A stretch of DNA of 64,000 nucleotides from CAZUTO01 sp964623085 (GCA_964623085.1 CAZUTO010000007.1:7735-71734); one strand, 5' to 3'; counted from the first letter of the stretch, positions 44,348-56,286 are shown. Translations and numbers: made by a program. Notes: generated from the letters alone by a model not told the origin.

Positions 44348-46036
44348 CTATTGTGTTTCGGTTTCAACGAACAGTTCTTTCAATTTTGCAAAGCTGTAGC
44401 CCCAAGCATGAGCAGGGTCGATTTTTGGTGGCAATATCAGCTCATCTGGATTTACTTTAACATCCAAAATGTATGGTGTTTTGGCGGCATAGGCGGTGCG
44501 AATTGCATCTTCTAGCTCTTCTGGCTTTTCAACTTTAATGCCTTTGCCCCCACATATTTCAGCATAGGCAGCGAAGTCAGGATTGACTAGCTTGGTGCCG
44601 TACTTTGGAAAGCCTGTGGCTTGCATTTCCAACTCAACAAAGCCCAGCTTTTCATTGTTATACACGATGACGGTTAATGGCAGTTCATAACGCGCAGCCG
44701 TCACAAAATCCTGCATCATCATCCCAAATGCACCATCACCGCAGAGGGCGATACATTGACGGTGTCTATCCAGCGCCTGCACGCCCATTGTGCTTGGGAA
44801 GGCTACGCCTAAGGTGCCGTGATTAAACGAACCGAGTAATCGCTGATTGCCACGCATGCGCAAATGGCGAGCAGCGAATGCGGTTACTTCGCCAACATCT
44901 ACGGTAAATATCGCATCGTCATCGGCTAGGTCGCAGGCCATTCTTGTCACTGCTTGCGGAGGTGTGAGCTTGCGTTTTTCGAGAGATGCTTTTTTATCCA
45001 TGGTCTTATCCCATGCTTCGGCACGGCTTTGCGCTTTGGATAAAAATGCATCATCGGTGTTTTGCGTTAGCAGATTGGTCAGCTCTACCATGGTTGGTTT
45101 TACATGACCGATAATGCCCACCGTAACTGGGCAACGTCGCCCAATGTGGGCAGCCTTAACATCAACCTGAATGATGTTTTTATCATGAGGTAAAAATGCG
45201 CTGTAGGGGAAATCAGTGCCCAGCATGAGCAGGCTATCGCATTCCTCGATTGCTTTTATGCCTTGCGGTGAACCTAGCATACCAAGGCCGCCAATCCAGT
45301 ATGGGTTTTCGTACTCCATAACATCTGTGGCTCGCAATGTGCGAACAATCGGCGCGTTTAACATTTTCGCAAGCGCAAGTAATTCATCACGTGCACCATG
45401 ACACCCATGACCAGCAAGGATCGTGATCTTGCCGCCTTTGTTTAGAATATCAGCCGCATTTTGGAGCTCGCCAGGGCAGGGCATAATCGAGGCGTGCGGA
45501 ATCATGATTTCGCGCTGATGATCCGAATTGGGAACGTCTTGGTTGATAATGTCACTAGGGATGGAGATATGTGCGACGCCGCCTTCAGTGAGGGCAGTTT
45601 GCACAGCCTGCTGAACCATTCTTGGCATTTGTGCTGGCGAACTTAGGTATTGGTTATAGACGCATATGTCTTCGAAAATACCGGTCAGATCGGTTTCTTG
45701 GAAATAGGTGGTACCCTGTTCTGAGGTCGGAATGTGCCCTGTAATCGCTAGTACTGGTGCGCGATCACGCTTGGCGTCATAGAGGCCATTAATTAAATGC
45801 AGTGCGCCCGGTCCAGTGGTGCCAGCGCAGAGCCCGAGTTTACCGGTAAGTTTTGCCTGTGCCCCGGCGGCAAATGCGCCAGCTTCTTCATGCCGCACTC
45901 CCATCCATTCAAAGCGTCCGTCACGACGAATAGCATCTAGCAGCGGGTTCAAAGTATCACCCGTCATCCCGAAAAATTGTTTTGTACTAACTGGGGCTAA
46001 GATGTCGAGAATCATCTCGCAGACTTTCTTATTCAT
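44348..46036 (-). CDS. poxB: pyruvate dehydrogenase (quinone)/pyruvate oxidase, PoxB type
   Basis: ThDP- and FAD-dependent enzyme that decarboxylates pyruvate to acetate; E. coli PoxB passes electrons to quinone, other homologues make H2O2 or acetyl-phosphate. I start it at the ATG at 46036 (562 residues, MNKKVCEMILDIL); an upstream extension would run through an inverted repeat. Signatures: GMTGDTLNPLLDAI, the ThDP Glu in RHEEAGAFAAGA, the FAD region, and GDGAFGMMMQDF...NNEKLGF for ThDP/Mg. The C-terminus, LFVETETQ, is shorter than the lipid-activated tail of E. coli PoxB, so membrane activation may differ. The substrate could be another 2-oxo acid. Confidence 0.84.
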   Translation of the reverse strand: MNKKVCEMILDILAPVSTKQFFGMTGDTLNPLLDAIRRDGRFEWMGVRHEEAGAFAAGAQAKLTGKLGLCAGTTGPGALHLINGLYDAKRDRAPVLAITGHIPTSEQGTTYFQETDLTGIFEDICVYNQYLSSPAQMPRMVQQAVQTALTEGGVAHISIPSDIINQDVPNSDHQREIMIPHASIMPCPGELQNAADILNKGGKITILAGHGCHGARDELLALAKMLNAPIVRTLRATDVMEYENPYWIGGLGMLGSPQGIKAIEECDSLLMLGTDFPYSAFLPHDKNIIQVDVKAAHIGRRCPVTVGIIGHVKPTMVELTNLLTQNTDDAFLSKAQSRAEAWDKTMDKKASLEKRKLTPPQAVTRMACDLADDDAIFTVDVGEVTAFAARHLRMRGNQRLLGSFNHGTLGVAFPSTMGVQALDRHRQCIALCGDGAFGMMMQDFVTAARYELPLTVIVYNNEKLGFVELEMQATGFPKYGTKLVNPDFAAYAEICGGKGIKVEKPEELEDAIRTAYAAKTPYILDVKVNPDELILPPKIDPAHAWGYSFAKLKELFVETETQ

Positions 46037-46070
46037 GGTTTGTTTCTCGTTATTGGTACGCGGAAATGCG

Positions 46071-46093
46071 AAAGGGCTCATTATGAGCCCTTT
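46071..46093. repeat. inverted repeat between katG and poxB, possible terminator
   Basis: AAAGGGCTCA/TGAGCCCTTT form a perfect 10-bp stem with a 3-nt loop. A T-rich stretch follows on the plus strand (TATATTTTTT) and a weaker one on the minus strand. It could end the katG transcript, attenuate into poxB, or serve as an operator. Confidence 0.5.
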
Positions 46094-46161
46094 TATATTT
46101 TTTATAAATGAGTTAACCGTGAGCAGCACTTAATCTAGTGCCGCTCGCAGTGAATCTTCGA

Positions 46162-48732
<2,571 letters not shown>

Positions 48733-50124
48733 ATGACCAATTCACCGACCTTAGATGTGCGTAACCCTTCTACTGGCGAGTTATTTACTTCGATTTCAGC
48801 AGACACAATGGATAGTGCGACGGCAAAAATGGATGCTGCGTTTAAATTATTTAAAAGTCCTGAAAAGCATCTGGCTTTGCACGAACGGATTGCGTTGCTT
48901 GAAAAGCTTGTCGCGCATCTAGAAGCCAATCGGTCGGAATTTATCGACACTATGATTCAGGAAGGCGGCAAGCCTCGACGAGATTCGATTGTTGAGTTTG
49001 ACCGCGCTTTAGAAGGTGTGAAACTTTCGATAGGTGCGGTGAGCGAACATGCTGGTTCATCTATTCCTTTAGGTTACCAAGCGAACTCCTCGGGAAGAAT
49101 TGCGACAACGCGAGTGTTTCCTCGCGGTGTGGTACTTGCATTTAGTGCATTCAATCACCCTTTAAATCTGATTGTTCATCAAATTATTCCAGCATTCGCG
49201 ACTGGCTGTCCCTGTCTTGTAAAACCTTCAGGTGATACGCCAATGAGTTGCTTGTTGCTAGTCAAGGCCATGCATGCGGTTGGCATTCCATCCGACTACG
49301 TGCAGGCAGTGATTCCTACGGAACGTGCGATTTCGACCATGTTGGTTGAAAATGAAAAGATTGCGTTCTTTAGCTTTATTGGATCGGCTAGGGTCGGGTG
49401 GATGCTTCGATCTAGTTTGCACCCAGGAGTCAGATGCGCGCTTGAGCACGGTGGTGTCGCGCCTTGTGTTGTGTCATCAAAAGCGGATCTGAACGTTGCT
49501 GTCAGTGCTATCTTGAAAGGTGGTTTTTACCATGCAGGGCAGGTATGTGTCTCGACTCAGCGTGTTTATGTTGACGCTTCTGTTATGGACGACTTTATCA
49601 AACTGTTTAAAGCGGGCGCCGAGTCTTTAAAAGTCGGGAATGCGTTCGACGAGGATACGCAAGTAGGGCCGTTAATCCGTGAGGCTGAAGTTGAAAGAGT
49701 TCAGACCTGGGTTGATGAAGCCATTTCTGAAGGCGCAGAGTGTCTAGTAGGTGGTAAAGCCATAGATGAACGATTTTTCCCGCCCACGGTTTTATTAAAC
49801 CCATCAAGCGAATCCAAAGTCAGCCGCCAGGAAATTTTTGGCCCTGTTGTATGTGTGTATTCATATGATGATTTCGAGACTGCGTTGCAGCTCGCAAATC
49901 ATGATGAGGTTGCGTTTCAATCGGCGATATTCTCGGACGACATCAATGAAGTCATGCGAGCTTTCGAAATGGTTGAAGCCTCTGCATTGATGGTTAATGA
50001 TCACACAGCGTTTCGAGATGATGTGATGCCATTTGCTGGCTTAAAATCATCGGGGCTTGGTGTGGGTGGAATACCTTATACAGTAGAAGAAATGCAGTAC
50101 GAAAAAATGCTGGTACTCAAATAG
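48733..50124 (+). CDS. NAD(P)-dependent aldehyde dehydrogenase
   Basis: Oxidises an unknown aldehyde to the acid or acyl product. The 463-residue protein is a complete ALDH: catalytic Cys272 in GQVCVSTQR, general base Glu238 in ALEHGGVAP, oxyanion Asn141 in SAFNHPLN, and EIFGPVVCVYSY and FAGLKSSGLG near the end. The Rossmann loop reads FIGSARVGW. It starts a same-strand run with an acetolactate-synthase-like enzyme (47 bp later), an FMN glutamate-synthase-like protein, a DoxX protein and a glutaminase. The substrate may therefore come from the ThDP enzyme, but that is inference. Confidence 0.88.
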   Translation: MTNSPTLDVRNPSTGELFTSISADTMDSATAKMDAAFKLFKSPEKHLALHERIALLEKLVAHLEANRSEFIDTMIQEGGKPRRDSIVEFDRALEGVKLSIGAVSEHAGSSIPLGYQANSSGRIATTRVFPRGVVLAFSAFNHPLNLIVHQIIPAFATGCPCLVKPSGDTPMSCLLLVKAMHAVGIPSDYVQAVIPTERAISTMLVENEKIAFFSFIGSARVGWMLRSSLHPGVRCALEHGGVAPCVVSSKADLNVAVSAILKGGFYHAGQVCVSTQRVYVDASVMDDFIKLFKAGAESLKVGNAFDEDTQVGPLIREAEVERVQTWVDEAISEGAECLVGGKAIDERFFPPTVLLNPSSESKVSRQEIFGPVVCVYSYDDFETALQLANHDEVAFQSAIFSDDINEVMRAFEMVEASALMVNDHTAFRDDVMPFAGLKSSGLGVGGIPYTVEEMQYEKMLVLK

Positions 50125-50171
50125 TTTGAGTTCGGACAGATTATTTTTAAATTATTAATAGGATCATAAGA

Positions 50172-51821
50172 ATGAAAGCATCAGACCTGATGGTGAAATG
50201 TTTAGAAGAAGAGGGCATTGAATACATCTTCGGTGTGCCGGGTGAAGAGAATGCTGACTTCATGATGAGCCTCGAAAAGTCGGACAAAATACGTTTTATC
50301 CTTACTCGCCACGAGCAAGGTGCAGCGTTCATGGCAGAGATATATGGCCGCCTAACCGGTACACCAGCAGCCTGCCTAGGCACTTTAGGGCCGGGAGCAA
50401 CCAACTTAATAACTGGGGTTGCTGATGCAAACATGGATAGAGCGCCTATGCTCGTATTGACCGGGCAGGGCAGCACTTCCCGTTTGCATAAAGAATCCCA
50501 TCAGATTATGGATGTGGTCAAGATGTTTGAGCCGGTGACCAAGTGGGCTACTACCGTGCTCAACGCCGATACTATCCCTGAAATTGTGCGCAAGTCTGTG
50601 CGCATTTCACGCAGTGAAAAGCCGGGTGCAGTGTTGATCGAATTACCGGAAGATATTGCCAAGCATGAGACAGATGCGAAGCCGATGAAGCCAATTCGCT
50701 TTAGACGAGCTGTTGCCAGTGATGAGATGGTTGCATTGGCAGTAGAAAAAATTAAGCAAGCGAAGCGCCCCGTTATTCTGGCGGGCAATGGCTGTGTGCG
50801 AAAGCGTGCATCTGAATTGCTTCGCACGCTGGCTAGCAGCACAGGTATTGGCGTACTAAATACCTTCATGGCGAAGGGCGCTGTCGACCACGATGAAGAG
50901 TATTGTTTGTATACGATTGGCTTAGGCGCAAAGGATATCGGTACCTGCGCTATTGATGCGGCTGATCTAGTGATTTCTATTGGATTCGATATGGTGGAAT
51001 ATCACCCCACTCTATGGAACGCCAACAGTGATAAATCCATTGTGCATATTGATTTCACTTCGGCAGAAATTGATGAGCACTACCATCCTCAGGTTGAATT
51101 AATCGGCGATATTGCCCATTCGCTTCAGGCGCTGGTAACCGCGTTTGACGGAGAAAAAGTGTCCTTTGATCTGTCGCAGCAGCATGGTACTCGACAGTCG
51201 ATGAAAGAGGAGCTGGAATACTACCAAGATGACCAAGCTGAAGGTGCTATTAAGCCTCAAAAAGTGCTGGCTGATGCACAAAAAGTGTTTGGTGAAGATG
51301 GCCTGATGTTGTCGGACGTGGGTGCACATAAAATGTGGATTGCACGGCATTACCATTGTAAAACACCAAATGGTTGCTTAATTCCAAACGGCTTCTGTTC
51401 TATGGGTTTTGCTTTGCCGGGCGCGATTGCGGCAAGCATGGTGGATCCCGAGCGCAAGATCATGGGTATTGCAGGTGACGCTGGTTTCTTAATGAATGTT
51501 CAAGAGATGGAAACCGCAGCGAGATTGAACAGTAATATCACCATGATGGTATGGGAAGATAAAGCCTACGGTTTGATTGCTTGGAAACAATGGGCGGAGT
51601 TTGGTAAGCATACCGAATTGTCGTTTTCGAACCCGAAGTGGGAAATGTTGGCTGAATCTTTCTCATGGCACTACCAGGGCGTGAACAACAGCGCTGATTT
51701 ACACGCAGCAATGGAAACTGCCGCTGATCATAAGGGCCCAAGCTTGATTGTTGTGCCTATTGATTACGAAGAGAATAAGAAGTTGACCGAGCGTCTCGGC
51801 CATCTCACATGCTCAATTTAA
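50172..51821 (+). CDS. acetolactate-synthase-like ThDP enzyme
   Basis: ThDP-dependent enzyme related to catabolic acetolactate synthase (AlsS/BudB), expected to act on pyruvate or another 2-oxo acid. The 549-residue protein has FGVPGEENADFM, the ThDP Glu in TRHEQGAAFMAE, GTLGPGATNLITGVADA, and GNGCVRK in the central domain. Its Mg/ThDP motif is GDAGFLMNVQEME...WEDKAYGLIAWKQ: GDA replaces the usual GDG, and the second motif has the ED type seen in catabolic enzymes in place of NN. No small regulatory subunit is adjacent, which also speaks against the biosynthetic IlvB. Neighbours on both sides suggest a dedicated but unassigned pathway. Confidence 0.8.
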   Translation: MKASDLMVKCLEEEGIEYIFGVPGEENADFMMSLEKSDKIRFILTRHEQGAAFMAEIYGRLTGTPAACLGTLGPGATNLITGVADANMDRAPMLVLTGQGSTSRLHKESHQIMDVVKMFEPVTKWATTVLNADTIPEIVRKSVRISRSEKPGAVLIELPEDIAKHETDAKPMKPIRFRRAVASDEMVALAVEKIKQAKRPVILAGNGCVRKRASELLRTLASSTGIGVLNTFMAKGAVDHDEEYCLYTIGLGAKDIGTCAIDAADLVISIGFDMVEYHPTLWNANSDKSIVHIDFTSAEIDEHYHPQVELIGDIAHSLQALVTAFDGEKVSFDLSQQHGTRQSMKEELEYYQDDQAEGAIKPQKVLADAQKVFGEDGLMLSDVGAHKMWIARHYHCKTPNGCLIPNGFCSMGFALPGAIAASMVDPERKIMGIAGDAGFLMNVQEMETAARLNSNITMMVWEDKAYGLIAWKQWAEFGKHTELSFSNPKWEMLAESFSWHYQGVNNSADLHAAMETAADHKGPSLIVVPIDYEENKKLTERLGHLTCSI

Positions 51822-51853
51822 ACATTAACGCAGATAGCCAAGAGTAAAAAATA

Positions 51854-53371
51854 ATGACATTACTAGAGTCGCTCGCAGCAAATATTATTCAATGGAGCGT
51901 TTTGATACTAATCTTTGTTATTGGTCTCGGCATTCTTGGTGTACTTGTTATCTACATCATTGATGTTACTCAAACCAAGCAAACGATAAGACGAAATTAC
52001 CCAGTTGTAGGGCGCTTCCGTTATTTCTTTGAGCATCTCGGTGAGTTTTTTAGGCAATATTTCTTTGCGATGGACCGAGAAGAATTACCCTTTAACCGGG
52101 CTGAGCGTTCTTGGGCTTACCGGGCCGCAAAAAAAGTCGACACTACCGTTGCGTTTGGTTCAAGCCATCCGTTGAGTACGCCAGGCGATGTCATTTTTCT
52201 CAATTGTCCATTCCCCACTTTGGATAAAGATGCAGAGGATGCTGAAGCAGTAACCATTGGTGGTGGGCGAGCGAAAGAGCCCTATACGACAAGCTCTATT
52301 GTCAATATATCGGGCATGAGCTTTGGTGCGATTTCACAACCTGCTGTTGAGTCGCTTTCTCGCGGTGCGAAGGAAGCGGGTATTTGGATGAATACCGGTG
52401 AAGGTGGACTTTCGCCTTACCACCTCGAAGGCGGTTGTGACATCGTCTATCAGATTGGTACGGCAAAGTATGGCGTACGGACACCTGATGGTGAGCTATG
52501 CGATACGAAGTTAAAAGAGGTTGCTAGTCACCCGCAGGTCAAAATGTTTGAAGTGAAGATGAGTCAGGGTGCTAAGCCTGGTAAAGGTGGCATACTGCCT
52601 GGCGAAAAAGTCACGGAAGAGATTTCTCGTATCAGAGGCATTGAAGTTGGCGAGTCATCGATTAGCCCGAATGGCCATACCGATATTGATTCCGTCGACG
52701 GTCTTCTCGATATGATTAATCGTGTTAGAGAGGTGACTGGGAAGCCGGTTGGTTTCAAAATGGTGGTTGGTCGCATGGAGTTCTTTACCAGCTTATGTGA
52801 GGCGATACACCGACGAGGCGTGGATAGCGCACCAGATTTTATTACCCTCGATAGTGCAGATGGTGGCACCGGTGCTGCGCCTCAGCCACTTATGGATTAT
52901 GTTGGTATGCATATCAAAGAGAGCTTGCCGCTTGTCGTTGATACCATTAAGTCTTATGGACTGCGTGATGAGATTAAAATCATTACCTCGGGTAAGCTGA
53001 TTACTCCCGAGAAGGTCGCATGGGCGCTGAGTATGGGCGCTGATTTTGTTACCTCGGCACGCGGTTTTATGTTTGCTTTGGGCTGCATACAGGCGTTGCA
53101 ATGCAACAAGAATACCTGTCCTACAGGTATTACGACTCATGATAAAGATCTACAGCGAGGCTTGGTTCCCGAAGATAAATATAAACGTGTCGAGAACTAC
53201 GCTAGACAAGTCGTTTACGGCGTAGGTTTGATTGCGCACTCTTGTGGCGTTAAACAACCTCGGGCACTAGATCGCAGTCATGTGCGCATTATTGAAAATG
53301 AGAGCCGTACTGTATTGATGTCAGAGGTTTATCCTGAACCTGAGATTAAATCGGAATACGCTGCTAAGTAA
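51854..53371 (+). CDS. membrane-anchored FMN glutamate-synthase-like protein
   Basis: The 505-residue protein has one N-terminal membrane span (about 15-37) and then the FMN/3Fe-4S synthase domain of glutamate synthase. Recognisable parts: NISGMSFGAISQPAVESLS, NTGEGGLSPYH, QGAKPGKGGILPG, LDSADGGTGAAP and the cluster ligands CIQALQCNKNTCPTG (C-x5-C-x4-C). The glutaminase (class II amidotransferase) domain and the C-terminal beta-helix of GltB are absent. It could reduce 2-oxoglutarate with free ammonia, or catalyse a related amine transfer as in N-methylglutamate synthase. A glutaminase gene lies two genes downstream. The electron donor is unknown; the membrane anchor hints at a quinone or a membrane partner. 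Confidence 0.83.
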   Translation: MTLLESLAANIIQWSVLILIFVIGLGILGVLVIYIIDVTQTKQTIRRNYPVVGRFRYFFEHLGEFFRQYFFAMDREELPFNRAERSWAYRAAKKVDTTVAFGSSHPLSTPGDVIFLNCPFPTLDKDAEDAEAVTIGGGRAKEPYTTSSIVNISGMSFGAISQPAVESLSRGAKEAGIWMNTGEGGLSPYHLEGGCDIVYQIGTAKYGVRTPDGELCDTKLKEVASHPQVKMFEVKMSQGAKPGKGGILPGEKVTEEISRIRGIEVGESSISPNGHTDIDSVDGLLDMINRVREVTGKPVGFKMVVGRMEFFTSLCEAIHRRGVDSAPDFITLDSADGGTGAAPQPLMDYVGMHIKESLPLVVDTIKSYGLRDEIKIITSGKLITPEKVAWALSMGADFVTSARGFMFALGCIQALQCNKNTCPTGITTHDKDLQRGLVPEDKYKRVENYARQVVYGVGLIAHSCGVKQPRALDRSHVRIIENESRTVLMSEVYPEPEIKSEYAAK

Positions 53372-53431
53372 TGCGAGTGAATATCGTTTAGCAAGTTGTA
53401 TAAATTTAGCAATTAACAATCTGGACATAAC

Positions 53432-53836
53432 ATGGATAAAAAAGTAATCGCTTTGTGGATCTTTAAGCTAGTTTTAGCTGGAATGTACCTAATGATGGCT
53501 ATCCCCAAATTTGGCGGTGATGAGATCACCGTTCATATATTCACCACGCTAGGTGTGGAGCCTTGGGGGCGCTATTTTACCGGTGTAATGGAGCTTCTGG
53601 TGTTTGTGTTGATATTGATTCCTGCGACAGCGGTCTACGGGATGATTTTGTCACTGGGTGTGTTGTCTGGTGCAATCTTGTCGCATTTAACTGTGATTGG
53701 AACCGTGGTTCAAAACGACACTGGTACGGTTAATGATGAGGGTGGGATTTTCATGACCGCTTTAATTATGCTCGCCCTGACATTGGTTAACCTCTATTTA
53801 AATCGCCGCAGTCTTCCATTCATTGGCAATAAATAA
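53432..53836 (+). CDS. DoxX-like membrane protein
   Basis: Small integral membrane protein of 134 residues with four hydrophobic segments (about 6-23, 47-66, 68-88, 107-124). The opening ALWIFKLVLAGMYLMMAIPKFGG fits the DoxX/DoxD group, whose members are quinone-linked or of unknown function. It lies between the FMN glutamate-synthase-like gene and the glutaminase gene, and might be a membrane partner of the former. Function remains unknown. Confidence 0.7.
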   Translation: MDKKVIALWIFKLVLAGMYLMMAIPKFGGDEITVHIFTTLGVEPWGRYFTGVMELLVFVLILIPATAVYGMILSLGVLSGAILSHLTVIGTVVQNDTGTVNDEGGIFMTALIMLALTLVNLYLNRRSLPFIGNK

Positions 53837-53869
53837 AGCTTGCTAGCTTCAAATAGAGCTCGCTAGTTT

Positions 53870-53895
53870 CCGGTTGTTAGAGATCTAGCGACCGG
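53870..53895 (+). repeat. hairpin ahead of the glutaminase gene
   Basis: CCGGTTG and CGACCGG form a 7-bp stem (one G-U pair) around a 12-nt loop; the 3' arm runs into GGAG, the glutaminase Shine-Dalgarno. Just before it, two near-identical 14-mers (AGCTTGCTAGCTTC and AGCTCGCTAGTTTC) repeat at a 20-bp spacing. It may modulate glutaminase translation. Confidence 0.35.
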
Positions 53896-53907
53896 AGCTT
53901 TCTATTT

Positions 53908-54834
53908 ATGTCTTCAACACTGCAACGTGATTTAGATAACGCCTGCAATAGCGTTCGCTCTGAAATAGAGGTTGGTCAGGTTGCTAATTATATTCCAGCC
54001 TTAGCGGCAATTGATGGCAATAAATTTGGTGCTGCGATTGTTACTATTGATGGAGAGGTGGCTCGTTACGGTGATGCTCTCGAGCCATTTTCAATTCAAA
54101 GTATTAGTAAAGTCCATTCACTCGCGTTGGCGCTAAATCATGTTGGCGATGAATTGTGGAATAGGATTAATTACGAGCCTTCGGGTAATGCGTTTAATTC
54201 TATCGTTCAGCTCGAAGTGGAAAAGGGCATACCGCGTAACCCCCTAATTAATGCTGGTGCTATTGTTCTTTGCGATCTGTTGCTGCGTGGTCGCATACCG
54301 GAAAGCTGCATTTCAGCGTTGGTCGATAACGCACAGCTACTTGCTCAGGACACGTCTGTTGCGATTGATAGCAGTGTGGCTCAATCTGAGTTGGATTGTG
54401 CGGATAGAAACAGTAGTTTGGCCAGCTTTATGAAAAGCTATCAAAACATTGAGCATCAAGTTGAAGATGTTCTTCATGTTTATTGCCACCAGTGCGCGAT
54501 CGCGATGAACTGTGTGCAGGTTGCGCGCTCCTTTTTATATCTGGCAAATGATGGCGTTGAGCCTCGTTCTAACAGCCCGATTGTTAGTAACCTTCGAGCA
54601 CGACATATCAATTCGATAATGATGATGTGCGGGCACTATGACGCTTCCGGGGAATTTGCCTTTCGGGTAGGTTTGCCGGGAAAAAGTGGTGTAGGCGGCG
54701 GCATCGTGACCATCGTGCCTGAGGTGGGTGTAGTAGCTGTATGGTCACCGCGATTAAACGCTAAGGGCAATTCCCATACTGGCATGGAAGCATTAGAAGC
54801 CATTATGCATAGTACGGGCTGGAATATCCTCTAG
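53908..54834 (+). CDS. glsA: glutaminase
   Basis: Hydrolyses L-glutamine to glutamate and ammonia; a beta-lactamase-fold serine enzyme. The 308-residue protein has the SxxK pair Ser65/Lys68 in QSISKVHSLAL, NAFNSIVQLE, PRNPLINAGAI, the Tyr region VLHVYCHQCAIAMN, and the end motif GLPGKSGVGGGIV. Length fits the GlsA/YbaS-YneH family. No signal peptide is visible, so it should be cytoplasmic. It closes the 48.7-54.8 kb cluster, and its 3' end overlaps the convergent antiporter gene by four bases. Confidence 0.93.
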   Translation: MSSTLQRDLDNACNSVRSEIEVGQVANYIPALAAIDGNKFGAAIVTIDGEVARYGDALEPFSIQSISKVHSLALALNHVGDELWNRINYEPSGNAFNSIVQLEVEKGIPRNPLINAGAIVLCDLLLRGRIPESCISALVDNAQLLAQDTSVAIDSSVAQSELDCADRNSSLASFMKSYQNIEHQVEDVLHVYCHQCAIAMNCVQVARSFLYLANDGVEPRSNSPIVSNLRARHINSIMMMCGHYDASGEFAFRVGLPGKSGVGGGIVTIVPEVGVVAVWSPRLNAKGNSHTGMEALEAIMHSTGWNIL

Positions 54835-56054
54835 CCTTGTTCAGTGTTTTGAGTCGGCACCCTTGCCGATTGATTTCTTTTTTCTGAATACCACTTTGCT
54901 CCAGGCGCTGCAGTTATCCCGTGCAGTAAGGCAGATATCCAAACGGCATTGATGGCGATAACCAAAATAGGTTCTGCATAAGAGTGGTTAATATCGCCAA
55001 CTATTAGTAGTGCAAACAACACGGTGGCTAAACCTCGCGGGCCAAACCAACCGAAAAATAGTCTTGTTAGCGGCGCTGCATTAGTACCAATTAGGCTAAT
55101 CCAAATTGCTAGTGGCCGAACCACAAATAGGCTCAAACCAATCAGTATCGCTATCGGCAGAGTTAATAGGCTTAGTGCCTCTGGCAGTAAAACCATGCCA
55201 ATGAGTAGGAAAGACCCCCAAATCAGAATTTGACCTTCGCTTTCTACAAACTCTACGACATGCTTCACGCGTTCCTTAACCACATGGCCGAATACAAGTC
55301 CTGCACAAAAAGCAGCGATAAAGCCGTTGCCGTCGATCATGCTTGCAATAGCATAAGCGAGCACTGCCATAGCGATAGCAGCAATACCTTCATACTGACT
55401 ATCCGTAAATTCTCGTTCTACACTCTTCAGAAGTGCCTTTCCTCCCAACCAGCCAATTAATGCCCCGATGGTAGGACCCAAGATTAATTGGTGTGACGTA
55501 AACACTAAAAAGTTTCCGTTATGCTCGCCTTCTACTGTTGCGAGTGTGCAGGCAAAAAACAACACTATGGGGAGCGCCAAACCATCGTTTAATCCGCTCT
55601 CAACGACGAGTGTTCGACGTTCCTCAATGGGAACCGATTTGTTAGTGACGACTGCCTGACCTAGCGCTGCATCGGTTGGAGCCAAAATGGATGCCACCAA
55701 CGCCAGCGCAAAGATAGACCAGCCCGGGAAAAGCAGACCTGCCGCAATAGCGCAAAACAAAATGGCTAATGGTAAGCCGATTAACAACATTCTCTTAGGC
55801 CACAAATGGCTTTTCTTGAGTGCGTCAAAATCCGTCAAACTCGCATCTGCGAATAGCAAAATAATCAGCGCTGCTTCAGCAACTAAATGCAGCAGTTCTT
55901 CTGAGTGCTCAGGTGGGACGACACCACCTATGCTTATCAAGTAGCCGAGCGATAGGAATATTATCGGCGATGTGAATATCGTCGAAGACAAACGCTTTGC
56001 ATTTAGTGCATACATCGCCACGACTATCATGACAATTAAAAGAGCAATTTGCAT
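54831..56054 (-). CDS. CPA1-family Na+(K+)/H+ antiporter
   Basis: Predicted inner-membrane cation/proton exchanger, about 12 spans in 407 residues. The acidic pair in VESGLNDGLALPIV (ND motif) and ASILAPTDAALGQAVV are typical of NhaP/CPA1 transporters; WFGPRGLATVLFALL near residue 340 is also diagnostic. No cytoplasmic regulatory tail is present; the protein ends soon after the last span with QSARVPTQNTEQG. Sodium is likely in a marine organism, but ion choice is not readable. Confidence 0.85.
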   Translation of the reverse strand: MQIALLIVMIVVAMYALNAKRLSSTIFTSPIIFLSLGYLISIGGVVPPEHSEELLHLVAEAALIILLFADASLTDFDALKKSHLWPKRMLLIGLPLAILFCAIAAGLLFPGWSIFALALVASILAPTDAALGQAVVTNKSVPIEERRTLVVESGLNDGLALPIVLFFACTLATVEGEHNGNFLVFTSHQLILGPTIGALIGWLGGKALLKSVEREFTDSQYEGIAAIAMAVLAYAIASMIDGNGFIAAFCAGLVFGHVVKERVKHVVEFVESEGQILIWGSFLLIGMVLLPEALSLLTLPIAILIGLSLFVVRPLAIWISLIGTNAAPLTRLFFGWFGPRGLATVLFALLIVGDINHSYAEPILVIAINAVWISALLHGITAAPGAKWYSEKRNQSARVPTQNTEQG

Positions 56055-56286
56055 ATCGTTATCCGTTGAATGGGGTCTTGGCGACTGTCATTGCCTTGCT
56101 AGGCTATTAGGTTGAAGAATAGGTCGAGTATTTTGCCCGTCGGCTGATCATTTTGCATCTTTTATCCATATGTCAGAGCAGATAAGTATAGTCAGCTTCC
56201 ATTCGCCCATTTTCATGTCGAATCGGTCTGGCAAAGATGGGTCGTTCCATTAGAATAGCGCCACAATCTCTGAGGCTTTTTTTGCT

